Below are positions 29,494 through 39,535 of a DNA stretch of 64,000 bases, in pieces (within the stretch, counting starts at the first letter, position 1; the number at the start of each line of letters is the position of its first letter). This stretch comes from SAR86 cluster bacterium (lineage in GTDB: Bacteria > Pseudomonadota > Gammaproteobacteria > Pseudomonadales > Pseudohongiellaceae). The translations under genes were made by a program, and so were the position numbers. Below the pieces are notes generated by a model. The model worked only from the letters and a program-made list of their open reading frames with translations. It was not told the DNA's origin and made no database searches. The stretch covers positions 28,387-92,386 of the forward strand of contig NVUL01000043.1 of the NCBI GenBank assembly GCA_002401885.1, in the 5' to 3' direction.

Positions 29494-30234
29494 CTAAGCG
29501 TCTTTCTTCTTCCAAACCTGATTTCTGGGAGAAAGTGTGATTTCGTCGAATACAGTGCCCGGCCTTGCTGCCAGCACCATCGAGACTGTGCTCGCGATAT
29601 CCTCAGGCTCGATTGCATTTTCCGCAGCGAGCTCTGGCTCGAACTGCAATTTCTCGAAGAATGGCGTACGCACAGCACCCGGATTGATAAGCGTCACCCT
29701 GACTCCTGACTTTCCACACTCATCCCGCAGTGCCTGCGAAAAACCACGAACAGCGAATTTACTCGCACAGTAAATACTGCCCTGTCTCGCTCCCTTCAGG
29801 GCCGCTTCCGAGCCCATGAACAAGATATCACCCTCGCCTTGCTTCTTTAACAGAGGCAGGAACGCTTTAGTCACGATAATCTGACTCGTTATGTTGGTAT
29901 CCATAACAAGACGAATGTCTTTTACTGAGAGCTGTTCTAGAAATCCCATTCGTCCGATGCCAGCGTTGTTGATCACCGCCTTGACCGGCATAGTAATTTC
30001 ATCAAGCAATGAGGACATGCGTTCAGGAAGCGCATCTAGATCCGCTAGATTAATACTCCGGCTACTAAAACCCGGATGATCCAACCGCGCCTTCTCAAAA
30101 TCATTCGCGATCCCTAATACTGCATACCCTTCCTCCAGCAAAGCTTTCACCAAGGCCAGGCCTATGCCCGAGGAAGCCCCGGTTATCACCACTAATTTCT
30201 TGCCGCTCGAATTGCTCAAGTTTTCAATCTCCAA
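29494..30234 (-). CDS. SDR family oxidoreductase
   Basis: TGASSGIGLAL, NNAGIG, YCASKFAV. Confidence 0.88.
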   Translation of the reverse strand: MEIENLSNSSGKKLVVITGASSGIGLALVKALLEEGYAVLGIANDFEKARLDHPGFSSRSINLADLDALPERMSSLLDEITMPVKAVINNAGIGRMGFLEQLSVKDIRLVMDTNITSQIIVTKAFLPLLKKQGEGDILFMGSEAALKGARQGSIYCASKFAVRGFSQALRDECGKSGVRVTLINPGAVRTPFFEKLQFEPELAAENAIEPEDIASTVSMVLAARPGTVFDEITLSPRNQVWKKKDA

Positions 30235-30277
30235 AAATCCCTACAAGCTAGTTACCTACAATAAGATAGCAACATGA

Positions 30278-31264
30278 TCACGCACAGCGATAATATTGCT
30301 CAGCCGATATATGCTTTAACAGCAGTTTCTCTATCGCCAGCAATTGCGAGCTTTCCTTCGCCGTTTTTAATCCAATCATTCCATTTTCTGTCTCCGTCGG
30401 CCGCGCATACAACTCCTCATCAGGATAGAGCTTAACGATTCTCTTGTGAAAATCGACAGGCATCCTAAACAAACCGCTGCTAACCGAGTGAAGCCTTTGC
30501 ACATCGAGCTTTGAAAATATTTTCGAAAACAAGGTTTCATAGGGCGCCAATCCTTCAGCGCCAAGGATGAGTGGCTCGAAGCGGATAGCGACGTTCCAGC
30601 CCGCGAGCTGTAATTTGTGCAACGCCTCTAATCTCTTTTCTATTGAAGGAACTTTATGCTCCCACTGCACCGCAGCCTCGTTAGTGGTGAAACTCATGGC
30701 GATTACACAGTTAGAAACAACCTCGGTGTCGAGCAAACATCGAACCTGCGTGCTCTTCGTTCTAATCTCCAATTCTGCATCAGGGTAACGCCTGAAAACA
30801 GGCAGAAAATGACTACAGAAGTTACTGACTGGCTCTAGCGCCAGGCTATCGCAATCGTAGCCACTGTAGTACACGCCTCCGCCATTGTTTTCTTCTATTT
30901 TCTCTTCGATCGCTTCCTCGAAGTCCTCAAAATTAATGAATAAGACGTAATTCGCGGAGCTATACATGCCCTGCAGGAAGCAATAACGGCAATCGTAAAC
31001 ACAGTTCAACATATGCGAGAAGTAATAACTCTTGCTATCGTTGTAACCATAGCCAGACGGTGCGGTTAGAACTTTGCGCCCGTATTTCTTCGCCAGTATC
31101 AGTGCTGGCGCCGTTTTTTGCAGACGAAAGTTTTGCGACTTGCGATTGAAAACCTCGCCGTAACGATCACAAATGACTTGCGGGACTTGCGCAAACCTGC
31201 CGAGCAAGTTTTTTACTCGCTCCGATTCTAGAACTTCTTCTTCGATATAGATTGTCGAAAACAT
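30278..31264 (-). CDS. Spore photoproduct lyase family radical SAM protein
   Basis: CVYDCRYC (Cx3Cx2C) cluster motif; YYSGYDCDSLALEP aligns by eye with the SPL catalytic-Cys segment. Confidence 0.82.
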   Translation of the reverse strand: MFSTIYIEEEVLESERVKNLLGRFAQVPQVICDRYGEVFNRKSQNFRLQKTAPALILAKKYGRKVLTAPSGYGYNDSKSYYFSHMLNCVYDCRYCFLQGMYSSANYVLFINFEDFEEAIEEKIEENNGGGVYYSGYDCDSLALEPVSNFCSHFLPVFRRYPDAELEIRTKSTQVRCLLDTEVVSNCVIAMSFTTNEAAVQWEHKVPSIEKRLEALHKLQLAGWNVAIRFEPLILGAEGLAPYETLFSKIFSKLDVQRLHSVSSGLFRMPVDFHKRIVKLYPDEELYARPTETENGMIGLKTAKESSQLLAIEKLLLKHISAEQYYRCA

Positions 31265-31282
31265 GGCATTTTAATCGCGAGC

Positions 31283-32125
31283 TTATGCCTCGCTTACCCC
31301 GTCAATGTGTTCTGCAAGCAGCCGTATAAGTTTTCTGGCATCACTAGCCTTCAGTTCCGCAAACCTGCCTAGCTCTTCTTCCAAACCTAACGCTTTGTAA
31401 CGCTGACAGAGCCGCCTCAATTGCAGTTTTTGATTTACGGTTAGACGAATCTTCGAACATATCTCATGATAGTGACTCGGTAGTCGCTGGCTAGAATTGT
31501 ACTGCTCGAGAATTTCACTCATTCTTTCGATCAATGTCAAAATTTGTGGCGCCTGTGCTGTAATTAGATTCGGCACACTCTGCAAATCGATCTCGCTTAT
31601 CGGGTATTCCAAGTTATCCGAAATTACTTTGAAAACCTGCACTAGCTCCGCTGTTGAATATTTAGTCGCCTCAGCATAAAACGCGGAAGCCTCCATTTCA
31701 TAGGCGGCATCTAATGGATACAAATTTTCGGGTTTATCGACAGTGACGACACTGCCAACTTCGACTCCTTCGATGAGCTGTGGCGGATATGCGCTAGCTC
31801 CTGAGCTCTGATCTATGATTTTATTGCCAAGCCAGGCACTGCCTAACGGCGCATCACGGTGGCCGGCAATACCAATATTCAACCACGCTCGATTCTCGCC
31901 ATCATCAAAGGCTTGTTGCTCACCTAGATAAGTTACTGCCGCAGCTACTGACTCTTTGCCTATGCCAGACACCAGAAGACGCAGCTTATTGGAGTTGCTG
32001 TACTCTACGAATTCGGTAGAAGTTGGATGGCGCTCTAACTCTAGCATCTTTACTAAAGCCTTGGCTTCAAGCCCATGAGCCACTACTATATTCACAGGCA
32101 TAGAATATTTCACATCTTCAATCAT
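31283..32125 (-). CDS. Nucleoside phosphorylase / MTAN-like protein with C-terminal extension
   Basis: LLVSGIGKESVAAAV, NIGIAGHRDAPLG, AAYEMEASAFY, VFKVISDN. Confidence 0.75.
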   Translation of the reverse strand: MIEDVKYSMPVNIVVAHGLEAKALVKMLELERHPTSTEFVEYSNSNKLRLLVSGIGKESVAAAVTYLGEQQAFDDGENRAWLNIGIAGHRDAPLGSAWLGNKIIDQSSGASAYPPQLIEGVEVGSVVTVDKPENLYPLDAAYEMEASAFYAEATKYSTAELVQVFKVISDNLEYPISEIDLQSVPNLITAQAPQILTLIERMSEILEQYNSSQRLPSHYHEICSKIRLTVNQKLQLRRLCQRYKALGLEEELGRFAELKASDARKLIRLLAEHIDGVSEA

Positions 32126-32986
32126 TCAACTCTCTGAGGCCACTTCGCTAAAGTTTATTAATAGTTGCTCGTAGTATTCCGCACTCTCTGTCTTGCCTCT
32201 CTTTGCAGCACCATTTCTCAGAATCTCCACTTTCTCTAACAATGTTATCTTGGCAAGACGTTCTTGTTCATCCTTTAATACGCCAGTGTTAAGTAGTTTA
32301 ACAAGCGACTGTACACGAAACCTATCCATGCCCCAATATTGCCTAGATAATTGATCCTCGTGCCCCCCATACTTCTTAAGCAATGGCGTGTCGATAAAGA
32401 GGACTTGTTCCCGGCTACAGAGTCGCAGCCATAAGTCGTAATCTTCGCAAGCTGGCAATGACTCATCGAAGCCACCGAGCTCGACATAGAGCGATCTTTC
32501 CAGAACAACGGATGACGGTGAAATCACACAGAGCGGAAGACAGCGGGCAAATAGTTCTCCGCCTCTTTTCCTGTGTTTATCCATTTGATTGACACGCTTT
32601 CCATTGCGAACCCAAATTTCATCGCTGTGCACCAGCCTAAAATCAGGCTCTGCCTGAAGAGCGGACATCTGAGTCTCTAGCTTCTTCGGCAGCCACTCAT
32701 CATCCGAATCCAAGAAGGATAGATATTGACTAGTCGTAGCTTCGACACCTTTATTTCTTGCCGAGCTAACTCCGCTGTTTTCTTGCTTGATGTAAATTGT
32801 GTCAGGGTAGTGGTCTTTGACGAGCTCTTCGGTGCCGTCTATAGAGCCGTCATCTACAACACAGACCTCATCAGCCTGCCGTGATTGCGTAGTGACAGAT
32901 TCTAGCGCACGGCCCAGCAAAGCCACCCTATTGTAGGTTGGTATTATAACTGCAACAGTATCATTCACGGGTTTCAAATCAGACAA
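32126..32986 (-). CDS. Glycosyltransferase family 2
   Basis: VIIPTYNRVALLGRALESV, VDDGSIDGT, SFLDSDDEWLPKKL. Confidence 0.9.
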   Translation of the reverse strand: MSDLKPVNDTVAVIIPTYNRVALLGRALESVTTQSRQADEVCVVDDGSIDGTEELVKDHYPDTIYIKQENSGVSSARNKGVEATTSQYLSFLDSDDEWLPKKLETQMSALQAEPDFRLVHSDEIWVRNGKRVNQMDKHRKRGGELFARCLPLCVISPSSVVLERSLYVELGGFDESLPACEDYDLWLRLCSREQVLFIDTPLLKKYGGHEDQLSRQYWGMDRFRVQSLVKLLNTGVLKDEQERLAKITLLEKVEILRNGAAKRGKTESAEYYEQLLINFSEVASES

Positions 32987-33040
32987 ACTCAGCCCAATAA
33001 CGTCAATCGATAAGCACTCAACGGATTTAACTTCACTTAC

Positions 33041-33068
33041 AAAAAAGGGAACCGAGGTTCCCTTTTTT
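33041..33068. terminator. Rho-independent terminator (A-tract/T-tract on both sides)
   Basis: AAAAAAGGGAACC GA GGTTCCCTTTTTT; downstream of the minus-strand acyl-CoA dehydrogenase gene. Confidence 0.8.
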
Positions 33069-33118
33069 GTACTACCTTACTCAAGCCAGATTCTTAGGTC
33101 CTGCTCAGAATCAACGAT

Positions 33119-34336
33119 CTAATTGTACTTCGCCAGTTCCTTTCTTGCGATCACACGGCGATGAACCTCATCTGGCCCATCAGCAAGACGCAAGGTACGC
33201 TGACCTGTCCACAATGCGGCGAGCGGAAAATCTTGCGAAACGCCTGCCGCTCCATGCATCTGAATTGCGCGATCGATAACCCGCAAAGCCATATTCGGAA
33301 CAGCAACTTTAATTTGAGAGATCGCGTCGCGTGCAGCCTTATTACCGATAGTGTCCATTAGCCACGCCGCCTTGTAAGTAAGCAATCGACACATCTCTAT
33401 TTCGATTCTGCTATCGGCAATAATATCGTAGTTACCACCCAATTCGGCGAGCGGCTTTCCAAAGGCATCTCTGCTAACCGAACGCTTGCACATTAGGTCC
33501 AATGCTTTCTCTGCCGCGCCGATGGAGCGCATACAGTGATGGATTCGTCCTGGGCCTAGACGCCCCTGCGAAATCTCAAACCCGCGACCACGACCAAGAA
33601 TGATATTACTCTCTGGCACATGTACATTGTGAAATTTAATATGCATATGCCCGTGAGGTGCATCGTCCCGTCCGAATACATGCATTGGGCGAATGACTTC
33701 TACGCCCTCAGCATCCATAGGCACAAGGATCTGTGACTGGCGAGTATGCTTAGGCGCATCTGGATCCGTGACCACCATGACAATCATGATCTTACAACGC
33801 GTATCACCGGCACCCGAAATGTAGAACTTCTCACCGCTAATTACCCATTCATCGCCATCTAGCACTGCGCTAGTTGCAATATTCGTTGCATCCGAGGACG
33901 CAACTCCCGGCTCAGTCATCGCGAATGCGGAGCGAATTTCACCCGCCAAGAGAGGCACTAGCCATTCTTTCTTCTGTTCTTCCGATCCGTAGCGCTCCAA
34001 CACTTCCATATTTCCCGTATCAGGCGCACTGCAATTAAAGGCCTCCGAGGCGAGCCTGCTTCTGCCCATGATCTCGGCCAGATGGGCGTAATGCAGATTA
34101 GATATACCCGCACCACCTTGGCTCTCTGGCAGGAAGAAGTTCCATAGTCCGAGCCTGCGCGCTTCCGCCTTCAAGCTTTCCATAATTTCGTCTTGACGAG
34201 GTGTATGCGACCAGCGGTCGCCAACACTCACTTCGTTGTGATACTCGGCCTCTACAGGCGCTACTTTTTCTTCAACAAAAGTACGAATCTTTTCGCGCAC
34301 TTCGACTAGTTCTTCCGATAATCCTAAGTCCATCAT
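33119..34336 (-). CDS. Acyl-CoA dehydrogenase family protein
   Basis: [42 protein letters not shown]. Confidence 0.92.
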   Translation of the reverse strand: MMDLGLSEELVEVREKIRTFVEEKVAPVEAEYHNEVSVGDRWSHTPRQDEIMESLKAEARRLGLWNFFLPESQGGAGISNLHYAHLAEIMGRSRLASEAFNCSAPDTGNMEVLERYGSEEQKKEWLVPLLAGEIRSAFAMTEPGVASSDATNIATSAVLDGDEWVISGEKFYISGAGDTRCKIMIVMVVTDPDAPKHTRQSQILVPMDAEGVEVIRPMHVFGRDDAPHGHMHIKFHNVHVPESNIILGRGRGFEISQGRLGPGRIHHCMRSIGAAEKALDLMCKRSVSRDAFGKPLAELGGNYDIIADSRIEIEMCRLLTYKAAWLMDTIGNKAARDAISQIKVAVPNMALRVIDRAIQMHGAAGVSQDFPLAALWTGQRTLRLADGPDEVHRRVIARKELAKYN

Positions 34337-34399
34337 TCACTCTTCCCCTAATCTCAATTAAAACTGACTATCTCTAATTAACTTACGATCAACTGGTGG

Positions 34400-35164
34400 T
34401 CAGCTAGCAATAGTGCCACCACCGTCGATCACTATTGTTTGTCCGGTAGTAAAGCTGCCGGCATCCGATGCGAGAAAAACCGCAGCGCCTGCGATCTCAT
34501 CGGGCTCGCCGATTCTGCGCAGTGGATACTTGGATACCGTCGCCTTGTAGATTTCTGGGTTTTCCCAGAGCGCCTTTGCAAAATCTGTCTTGATAAGCCC
34601 GGGCGCGATGCAATTGACCCGGATATTCTTCGGCCCCCACTCGACCGCCAAATTGCGTGCGATCTGCATATCAGCAGCCTTCGATATAGCGTAGGCGCCA
34701 AGCGCATCAGTACCCTTGAGACCACCGATTGAAGACACGATGATCACCGCACCACCTCCGGTTTCAGCCATACCAGGAAGTACCCGCTGACAAAGCCTAT
34801 GTACGCTGCCTATATTAGCATGCATTACCTTGTCGAATGCCTCATCTGGAATATCCTGAGATGGACCAAAATAAGGATTCAGTGCTGCGTTGCAAACTAG
34901 CACATTGACCTTGCCAAGTTGCTGCTCGGTCTGAGCAACCAATTCCTGCAGTTGTTCCTTATAATTGATATTGCAGGCTATTGCGATGGCCTCAAAGCCT
35001 TTCTCTCGAATAGCTGCTGCGACTTCATCGCAGGCATCTTGATTGCGGCTAGATATGACTACTCTCGCGCCTTGTTCTGCCATGCGATTCGCGATTGCCA
35101 GACCGATGCCCTTGGTCGAGCCAGTTATGATGACCACTTTGCCTTCTAGGCTAAATAAACTCAT
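34400..35164 (-). CDS. SDR family oxidoreductase
   Basis: TGSTKGIGLAI, YAISKAA, GQTIVIDGGG; start placed at MSLFSLEGK. Confidence 0.9.
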   Translation of the reverse strand: MSLFSLEGKVVIITGSTKGIGLAIANRMAEQGARVVISSRNQDACDEVAAAIREKGFEAIAIACNINYKEQLQELVAQTEQQLGKVNVLVCNAALNPYFGPSQDIPDEAFDKVMHANIGSVHRLCQRVLPGMAETGGGAVIIVSSIGGLKGTDALGAYAISKAADMQIARNLAVEWGPKNIRVNCIAPGLIKTDFAKALWENPEIYKATVSKYPLRRIGEPDEIAGAAVFLASDAGSFTTGQTIVIDGGGTIAS

Positions 35165-35233
35165 GCTCTCTCCATTCTTTCGAAAACTAATTCTTTTCTG
35201 AGCCACAAAACACAATCGAAATAATACCAATTG

Positions 35234-36064
35234 TCATTCTGTCCAGGGTCTTTTTCCTTTTGAGATACTAGTACCACCATCCACCGGTATCACCGTTCCA
35301 TTGGTATAGGCGCCAGCACGAGAGGCAAGGTAGGTCACTATGCCCACAATCTCCTCCGGCTTACCTACGCGATGTAGAGGACAGTCATCCTCGATATCTT
35401 GTTTATAGTGCTCGAACACGTAGTCGGTCATCTTAGATTCGAAGAATCCCGGTGCTATCGCATTGACTGTGATATGACGTGGAGCCAAGTCCACTGCGAA
35501 ACTGCGCGTAAGATGATGCAACGCAGCCTTACTTGCAGAATAGGCGAACGTTGGTATTCGCTGAACAATCGGCACGTGTATGCCATCCATCGATCCGATA
35601 TTAATTATCCGAGATGGGTCATCTTTGAGTGCAAACTTGGATAATAGAGGAACAGCATCCCGTGTCAGAGAAAATACTGCCGAAAGATTTGTATTGATGA
35701 CTTTCTCGAAGCCCTCATCTGGGTAGTCCTCGAGTTTCGCGCCCCAGTTTGCGCCCGCATTGTTGATAAGAATCGAGAGGCCGCCTAATTCCGATTCAAC
35801 GAACTGCAAGAGACGTTCGCGGTCCTTGCTCTCAGTAACATCGGTTGCCAGAGACCAGCACTCACCAAATTCAGACAATTCAGCAAGTGCCATGTCACAT
35901 TTTTCCTGACTGCGTGAAGCTATAACTACTCGAGCTCCGTTGCACAGAAGGCCCTTCGCCATTATTAATCCTAGGCCAGAGCTGCCACCCGTCACCAGCG
36001 CCGTCTTCCCTTCCAGAGAAAACAGCGTGGCGGTCACATAGTTTTCTACGTCTTGCTGCGACAC
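35234..36064 (-). CDS. SDR family oxidoreductase
   Basis: TGGSSGLGLIM, YSASKAAL, GTVIPVDGG. Confidence 0.9.
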   Translation of the reverse strand: MSQQDVENYVTATLFSLEGKTALVTGGSSGLGLIMAKGLLCNGARVVIASRSQEKCDMALAELSEFGECWSLATDVTESKDRERLLQFVESELGGLSILINNAGANWGAKLEDYPDEGFEKVINTNLSAVFSLTRDAVPLLSKFALKDDPSRIINIGSMDGIHVPIVQRIPTFAYSASKAALHHLTRSFAVDLAPRHITVNAIAPGFFESKMTDYVFEHYKQDIEDDCPLHRVGKPEEIVGIVTYLASRAGAYTNGTVIPVDGGTSISKGKRPWTE

Positions 36065-37086
36065 TAGTCCTCGTCCGCCACTTTAATCAGTTGTTTACCG
36101 AAGTTTTTACCCTTCAACATGCCGCGGAAATACTCAGGCGCACTCTCTAGGCCAACCCCGATACTCTCTCTATAGTTCAGCCTTCCATCCTGAATCCAAC
36201 TCCCGAGTTGTCGAGTTGCCTCCACCCAACGATCGCGCCATTCGGTCACGACAAAAAACCGATTCTCTGGCTCTGGGTCCAAGCCTTTCAGTATGCGCAT
36301 CGGTGTCTCTGAGTTGGCTATGTCTTCATCATTGTAATTCGAAATATAACCACAGATCGGCACTCGCGCTCCCGGGTTTAATAGTGGAGCAACGGTCTTT
36401 GTTACCTCGCCGCCGACATTCTCAAAATAGATATCCACGCCATCGGGACAAGCAGCGGCCAATTCTGCGGCGAAGTTGTTCGCTTTGTAGTCTATACACG
36501 CGTCAAACTTCAGCTCTTCTTTCACATAACGGCATTTCTCTGGTCCGCCAGCAATACCTACAGCACGCAAACCTTTGATCTTAGCGATCTGTCCCACAGC
36601 GGAGCCCACGGCTCCCGATGCAGCAGCCACCACCAGAGTTTCTCCGGGCTGCGGCTTACCTACTTCTGTGAGACCAAAGTAGGCGGTTCTGCCCGGCATG
36701 CCAACGACGCCTAGGTGAGCCGACAAACTGCCGTTATTTAAATCGACCTTCATTAACCGCGGGTCATCGGCGTTCGCCACGAGATGCGATTGCCAGCCCA
36801 TATGAGCCGCGACAGCATCTCCCTCTACAAAGTCGGGAGAAGTAGACTTAATCACTACGCCGCTTGATTCACCAGTTATCACATCACCAATCTGCAAAGG
36901 ATCGGCATAGGATTTAACGTCGTTCATTCGGCCCCGCATATAGGGATCTAGTGATAGCCAGCAAACCCGGATCAATATTTGATTGTCTGCCAATTCAGGG
37001 ATGTCGAGCTCGCGAAAACCGAAACTCTCGTCACTAGGCTCTCCGAGTGGCCGCTGCGCCAGAAATACTTGAGTATTTTTTGTCAT
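36064..37086 (-). CDS. NADP-dependent medium-chain oxidoreductase (leukotriene B4 dehydrogenase-like)
   Basis: SLDPYMRGRM, GMPGRTAYFGL, AASGAVGSAVGQIAKIKG, YFENVGG. Confidence 0.92.
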   Translation of the reverse strand: MTKNTQVFLAQRPLGEPSDESFGFRELDIPELADNQILIRVCWLSLDPYMRGRMNDVKSYADPLQIGDVITGESSGVVIKSTSPDFVEGDAVAAHMGWQSHLVANADDPRLMKVDLNNGSLSAHLGVVGMPGRTAYFGLTEVGKPQPGETLVVAAASGAVGSAVGQIAKIKGLRAVGIAGGPEKCRYVKEELKFDACIDYKANNFAAELAAACPDGVDIYFENVGGEVTKTVAPLLNPGARVPICGYISNYNDEDIANSETPMRILKGLDPEPENRFFVVTEWRDRWVEATRQLGSWIQDGRLNYRESIGVGLESAPEYFRGMLKGKNFGKQLIKVADED

Positions 37087-37137
37087 TTTCTATCCAGCTC
37101 TGTTGGTTTTTTACTCGAGCAAAACAGTCTACTTTAC

Positions 37138-38340
37138 TCAATGCCTCGGAACAACTGAAGCCAGCGCGGATTCCAGCAGTTCCAACCCCCTAGCTATCTC
37201 GGCCCCCGTCACGATCAGCGCCGGAATCAAACGAATAATCCGATTTCGTGTTGGCGTGACCAACAGCCCTCTTCTTAGTGCGGCTTCTGTCACTTTAGTC
37301 ACCAAGTGATCTGAGCCCAACTCGAAGGCACAGAGCAGACCTTTTCCGCGAATCTGCCCGATTAACTTCGGATACTTCTTCCTCAGTTTATGCAGACCTT
37401 CGATCATTAGTTCCCCAGACTTGGCTACCTTATCCGCGATGTTTTCAGCGCGCAGATGACTAACTACCGCAGTCGCCACAGCACAGGCCAGAGGATTACC
37501 ACAAAAAGTACCCCCGTGATCACCGATGTTCAGCTGTTTATCCACGCTCTCGGAAACCGCGAAGGCAGCAAAAGGAAAGCCACCAGCGATACCCTTACCC
37601 ATGGTCAAAATATCAGGAGCTATGCTTGTCGGACTGTGCTCAATAGCGAAGAACTTTCCTGTCCTACAAAAGCCAGTTTGAATCTCATCAATGATGAGCA
37701 GAACTCCCCGTTCCTTGCAAAGAAGAGCAACAGAAGCGAAATACTGCTCATCAGGTATCCTCACCCCTCCTTCTCCCTGTATCGGCTCCAAGATAACGGC
37801 AGCAGTTTTCTCGTCTATAGCAGCGTTGAGCGCAGAGATATCCCCAAAGGGCACAAAGCAATTTCCCTCCAACGCAGGCAAGAATTGTTCGGCATTGTCT
37901 TTGCCGCCAGAAATAGAAAGAGTATTGAATGTTCGGCCATGAAAAGATGCCAAGGTAGATACGACTTTCGATTTACCAGTGATTTTTCTCGCTAGCTTAA
38001 TCGCCGCATCGTTCGCCTCGGCTCCACTATTTGCGAAATATATCTTCGCAAGATTGCCCGGAAGTACTCCGCTAAGAGTCTCCAATAATTTCGCCCGTGA
38101 AGGCGAATACGTGAAGCCGGAATTTGGATTCTGTATGATTTTCTGCGCCTGCTTGATGAGCGCATCCGTTATCAACGGATGTGAATGCCCCAAACAGGTA
38201 ACTCCCCAGCCCGATGTGAAATCCAGATACTCATTCCCATTCTCATCCCAAACCAAACAGCCCTCGCCTCGCTCTATCGCGATGGACTGCCGATTACAGA
38301 ATGTAATGCCAAGGCGGTCTTCTATTTCTATGCTACTCAT
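37138..38340 (-). CDS. Class III PLP-dependent aminotransferase (acetylornithine/ornithine aminotransferase-like)
   Basis: FANSGAEANDAAIKLAR, IIDEIQTGFCRTG, TMGKGIAGGFP. Confidence 0.9.
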   Translation of the reverse strand: MSSIEIEDRLGITFCNRQSIAIERGEGCLVWDENGNEYLDFTSGWGVTCLGHSHPLITDALIKQAQKIIQNPNSGFTYSPSRAKLLETLSGVLPGNLAKIYFANSGAEANDAAIKLARKITGKSKVVSTLASFHGRTFNTLSISGGKDNAEQFLPALEGNCFVPFGDISALNAAIDEKTAAVILEPIQGEGGVRIPDEQYFASVALLCKERGVLLIIDEIQTGFCRTGKFFAIEHSPTSIAPDILTMGKGIAGGFPFAAFAVSESVDKQLNIGDHGGTFCGNPLACAVATAVVSHLRAENIADKVAKSGELMIEGLHKLRKKYPKLIGQIRGKGLLCAFELGSDHLVTKVTEAALRRGLLVTPTRNRIIRLIPALIVTGAEIARGLELLESALASVVPRH

Positions 38341-38343
38341 CTT

Positions 38344-39129
38344 TTAGTCTCCACTATTGCTACCCTTGCGTTTCCCGACTCGGTACCAATACGAATACGA
38401 TTTCTTAAATCCTAACTTTTGGTACAGATTAACTGCCGCCTGATTTGATTCTTCCACCTGCAGATACGCGAATCTCGCACCCTTCGCGAATCCCCAGCAC
38501 AGTAGTGAATTAATAATCTCCAAGGCATGCCCCCTCTTCCTGTGTCCGCTTGCTGTAGAGATGCCAAATAAACCCATTGCCTGATTCGCATACACTGCCA
38601 TGCCATTACTCATGGGAGCTCCATCGAACCCTTGTTTGAGTAAGAACAAATGCGACAGCTTACTCGCCTCTAAGAGTGCTCTGTGCACATCAATTTTCTC
38701 GAAATTCCTGTTAGTTAGTGTGTACCAAGTTTGCAACCACGATCCAACATCGACCCTCTCAATAGAACCATTCTCCAATTTTTCTTTCGTTTCCAAAACG
38801 CCTTCCAGATTAAGCAACATGGAGAGAGTCGGCGCCTGTTTCTCATACCCTCTGAGCTCCAGAGCGCTATCGATATCGGCTATTGAATCAAGCGCGACCC
38901 CGTCCGGCTGCACAATTCTCACAATCGGCGCAGCATCTCTCTCAGCAAAAAACTTCTCTGCTGCGCCAATAAGCTTTCCTGTCTCAAATTCGGCGTGCGG
39001 ATAGAGACTCAAAGAGTTAGAGCGTCGATCTGTGCCGCGGGAATACCTAAGCAAACCGAAAGATAACTCTTCCTCCTCTAGAGCTGGCCATGCAAGTCTC
39101 GCTGCATTCTCTATCTCCATCACGTTCAT
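38344..39129 (-). CDS. GNAT family N-acetyltransferase
   Basis: STASGHRKRGHALEIINSLL, VEESNQAAVNLYQKLGFKKSYSYWYR. Confidence 0.87.
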   Translation of the reverse strand: MNVMEIENAARLAWPALEEEELSFGLLRYSRGTDRRSNSLSLYPHAEFETGKLIGAAEKFFAERDAAPIVRIVQPDGVALDSIADIDSALELRGYEKQAPTLSMLLNLEGVLETKEKLENGSIERVDVGSWLQTWYTLTNRNFEKIDVHRALLEASKLSHLFLLKQGFDGAPMSNGMAVYANQAMGLFGISTASGHRKRGHALEIINSLLCWGFAKGARFAYLQVEESNQAAVNLYQKLGFKKSYSYWYRVGKRKGSNSGD

Positions 39130-39173
39130 TACATCTCTCCTGCGGTATATAGTGCCAAATCAAAATGTCGGCA

Positions 39174-39212
39174 AAAAAAAACCCCTAAGGCCGAAGGCGC
39201 TTAGGGGTTTTG
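39174..39212. terminator. Strong rho-independent terminator
   Basis: AAAACCCCTAAG GCCGAAGGCG CTTAGGGGTTTT; T-tract on the minus strand. Confidence 0.85.
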
Positions 39213-39229
39213 ATATTCTTATCTGTTAC

Positions 39230-39352
39230 TTAGATAAAACCACGGCTCTCCGGCAAGGGTGCAACTATCGCGCGCGCGGGGCGGCGGGCGGCGGCATTGA
39301 TTGCCGCTGCTGCCTGACGTGGTGCTACTTGTTGTGAATTCAATTTATACAT
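39230..39352 (-). CDS. Candidate 40-aa small protein (or sRNA locus): MYKLNSQQVAPRQAAAAINAAARRPARAIVAPLPESRGFI
   Basis: ATG to TAA, below ORF-track cutoff; preceded by promoter-like sequence and followed directly by terminator; no good Shine-Dalgarno seen. Confidence 0.4.
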   Translation of the reverse strand: MYKLNSQQVAPRQAAAAINAAARRPARAIVAPLPESRGFI

Positions 39353-39390
39353 CGTCTGAATCTACGCTTGGGTGTGCTTCAAGGGGTGGA

Positions 39391-39419
39391 ACTGTATTGG
39401 ATTGGAGTTAGGCTGTCAA
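39391..39419 (-). promoter_or_regulatory. Sigma70-like promoter for small transcription unit
   Basis: Minus strand TTGACA - 17 nt - TACAGT. Confidence 0.5.
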
Positions 39420-39535
39420 TAGAGACCGAATATTCTAGACATCAATTGCGTCATCAAACCTTGCTCTAAGGTCCCTGTCCGTGAGCATTTCGTGCTACAC
39501 CCCATCTCTAAAGCGATACTAAGAATAGAGAGGAA

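Noticed and set aside
37456-37995. 179-aa plus-strand ORF opposite the aminotransferase
   Set aside because: Antisense to a strong PLP aminotransferase CDS.
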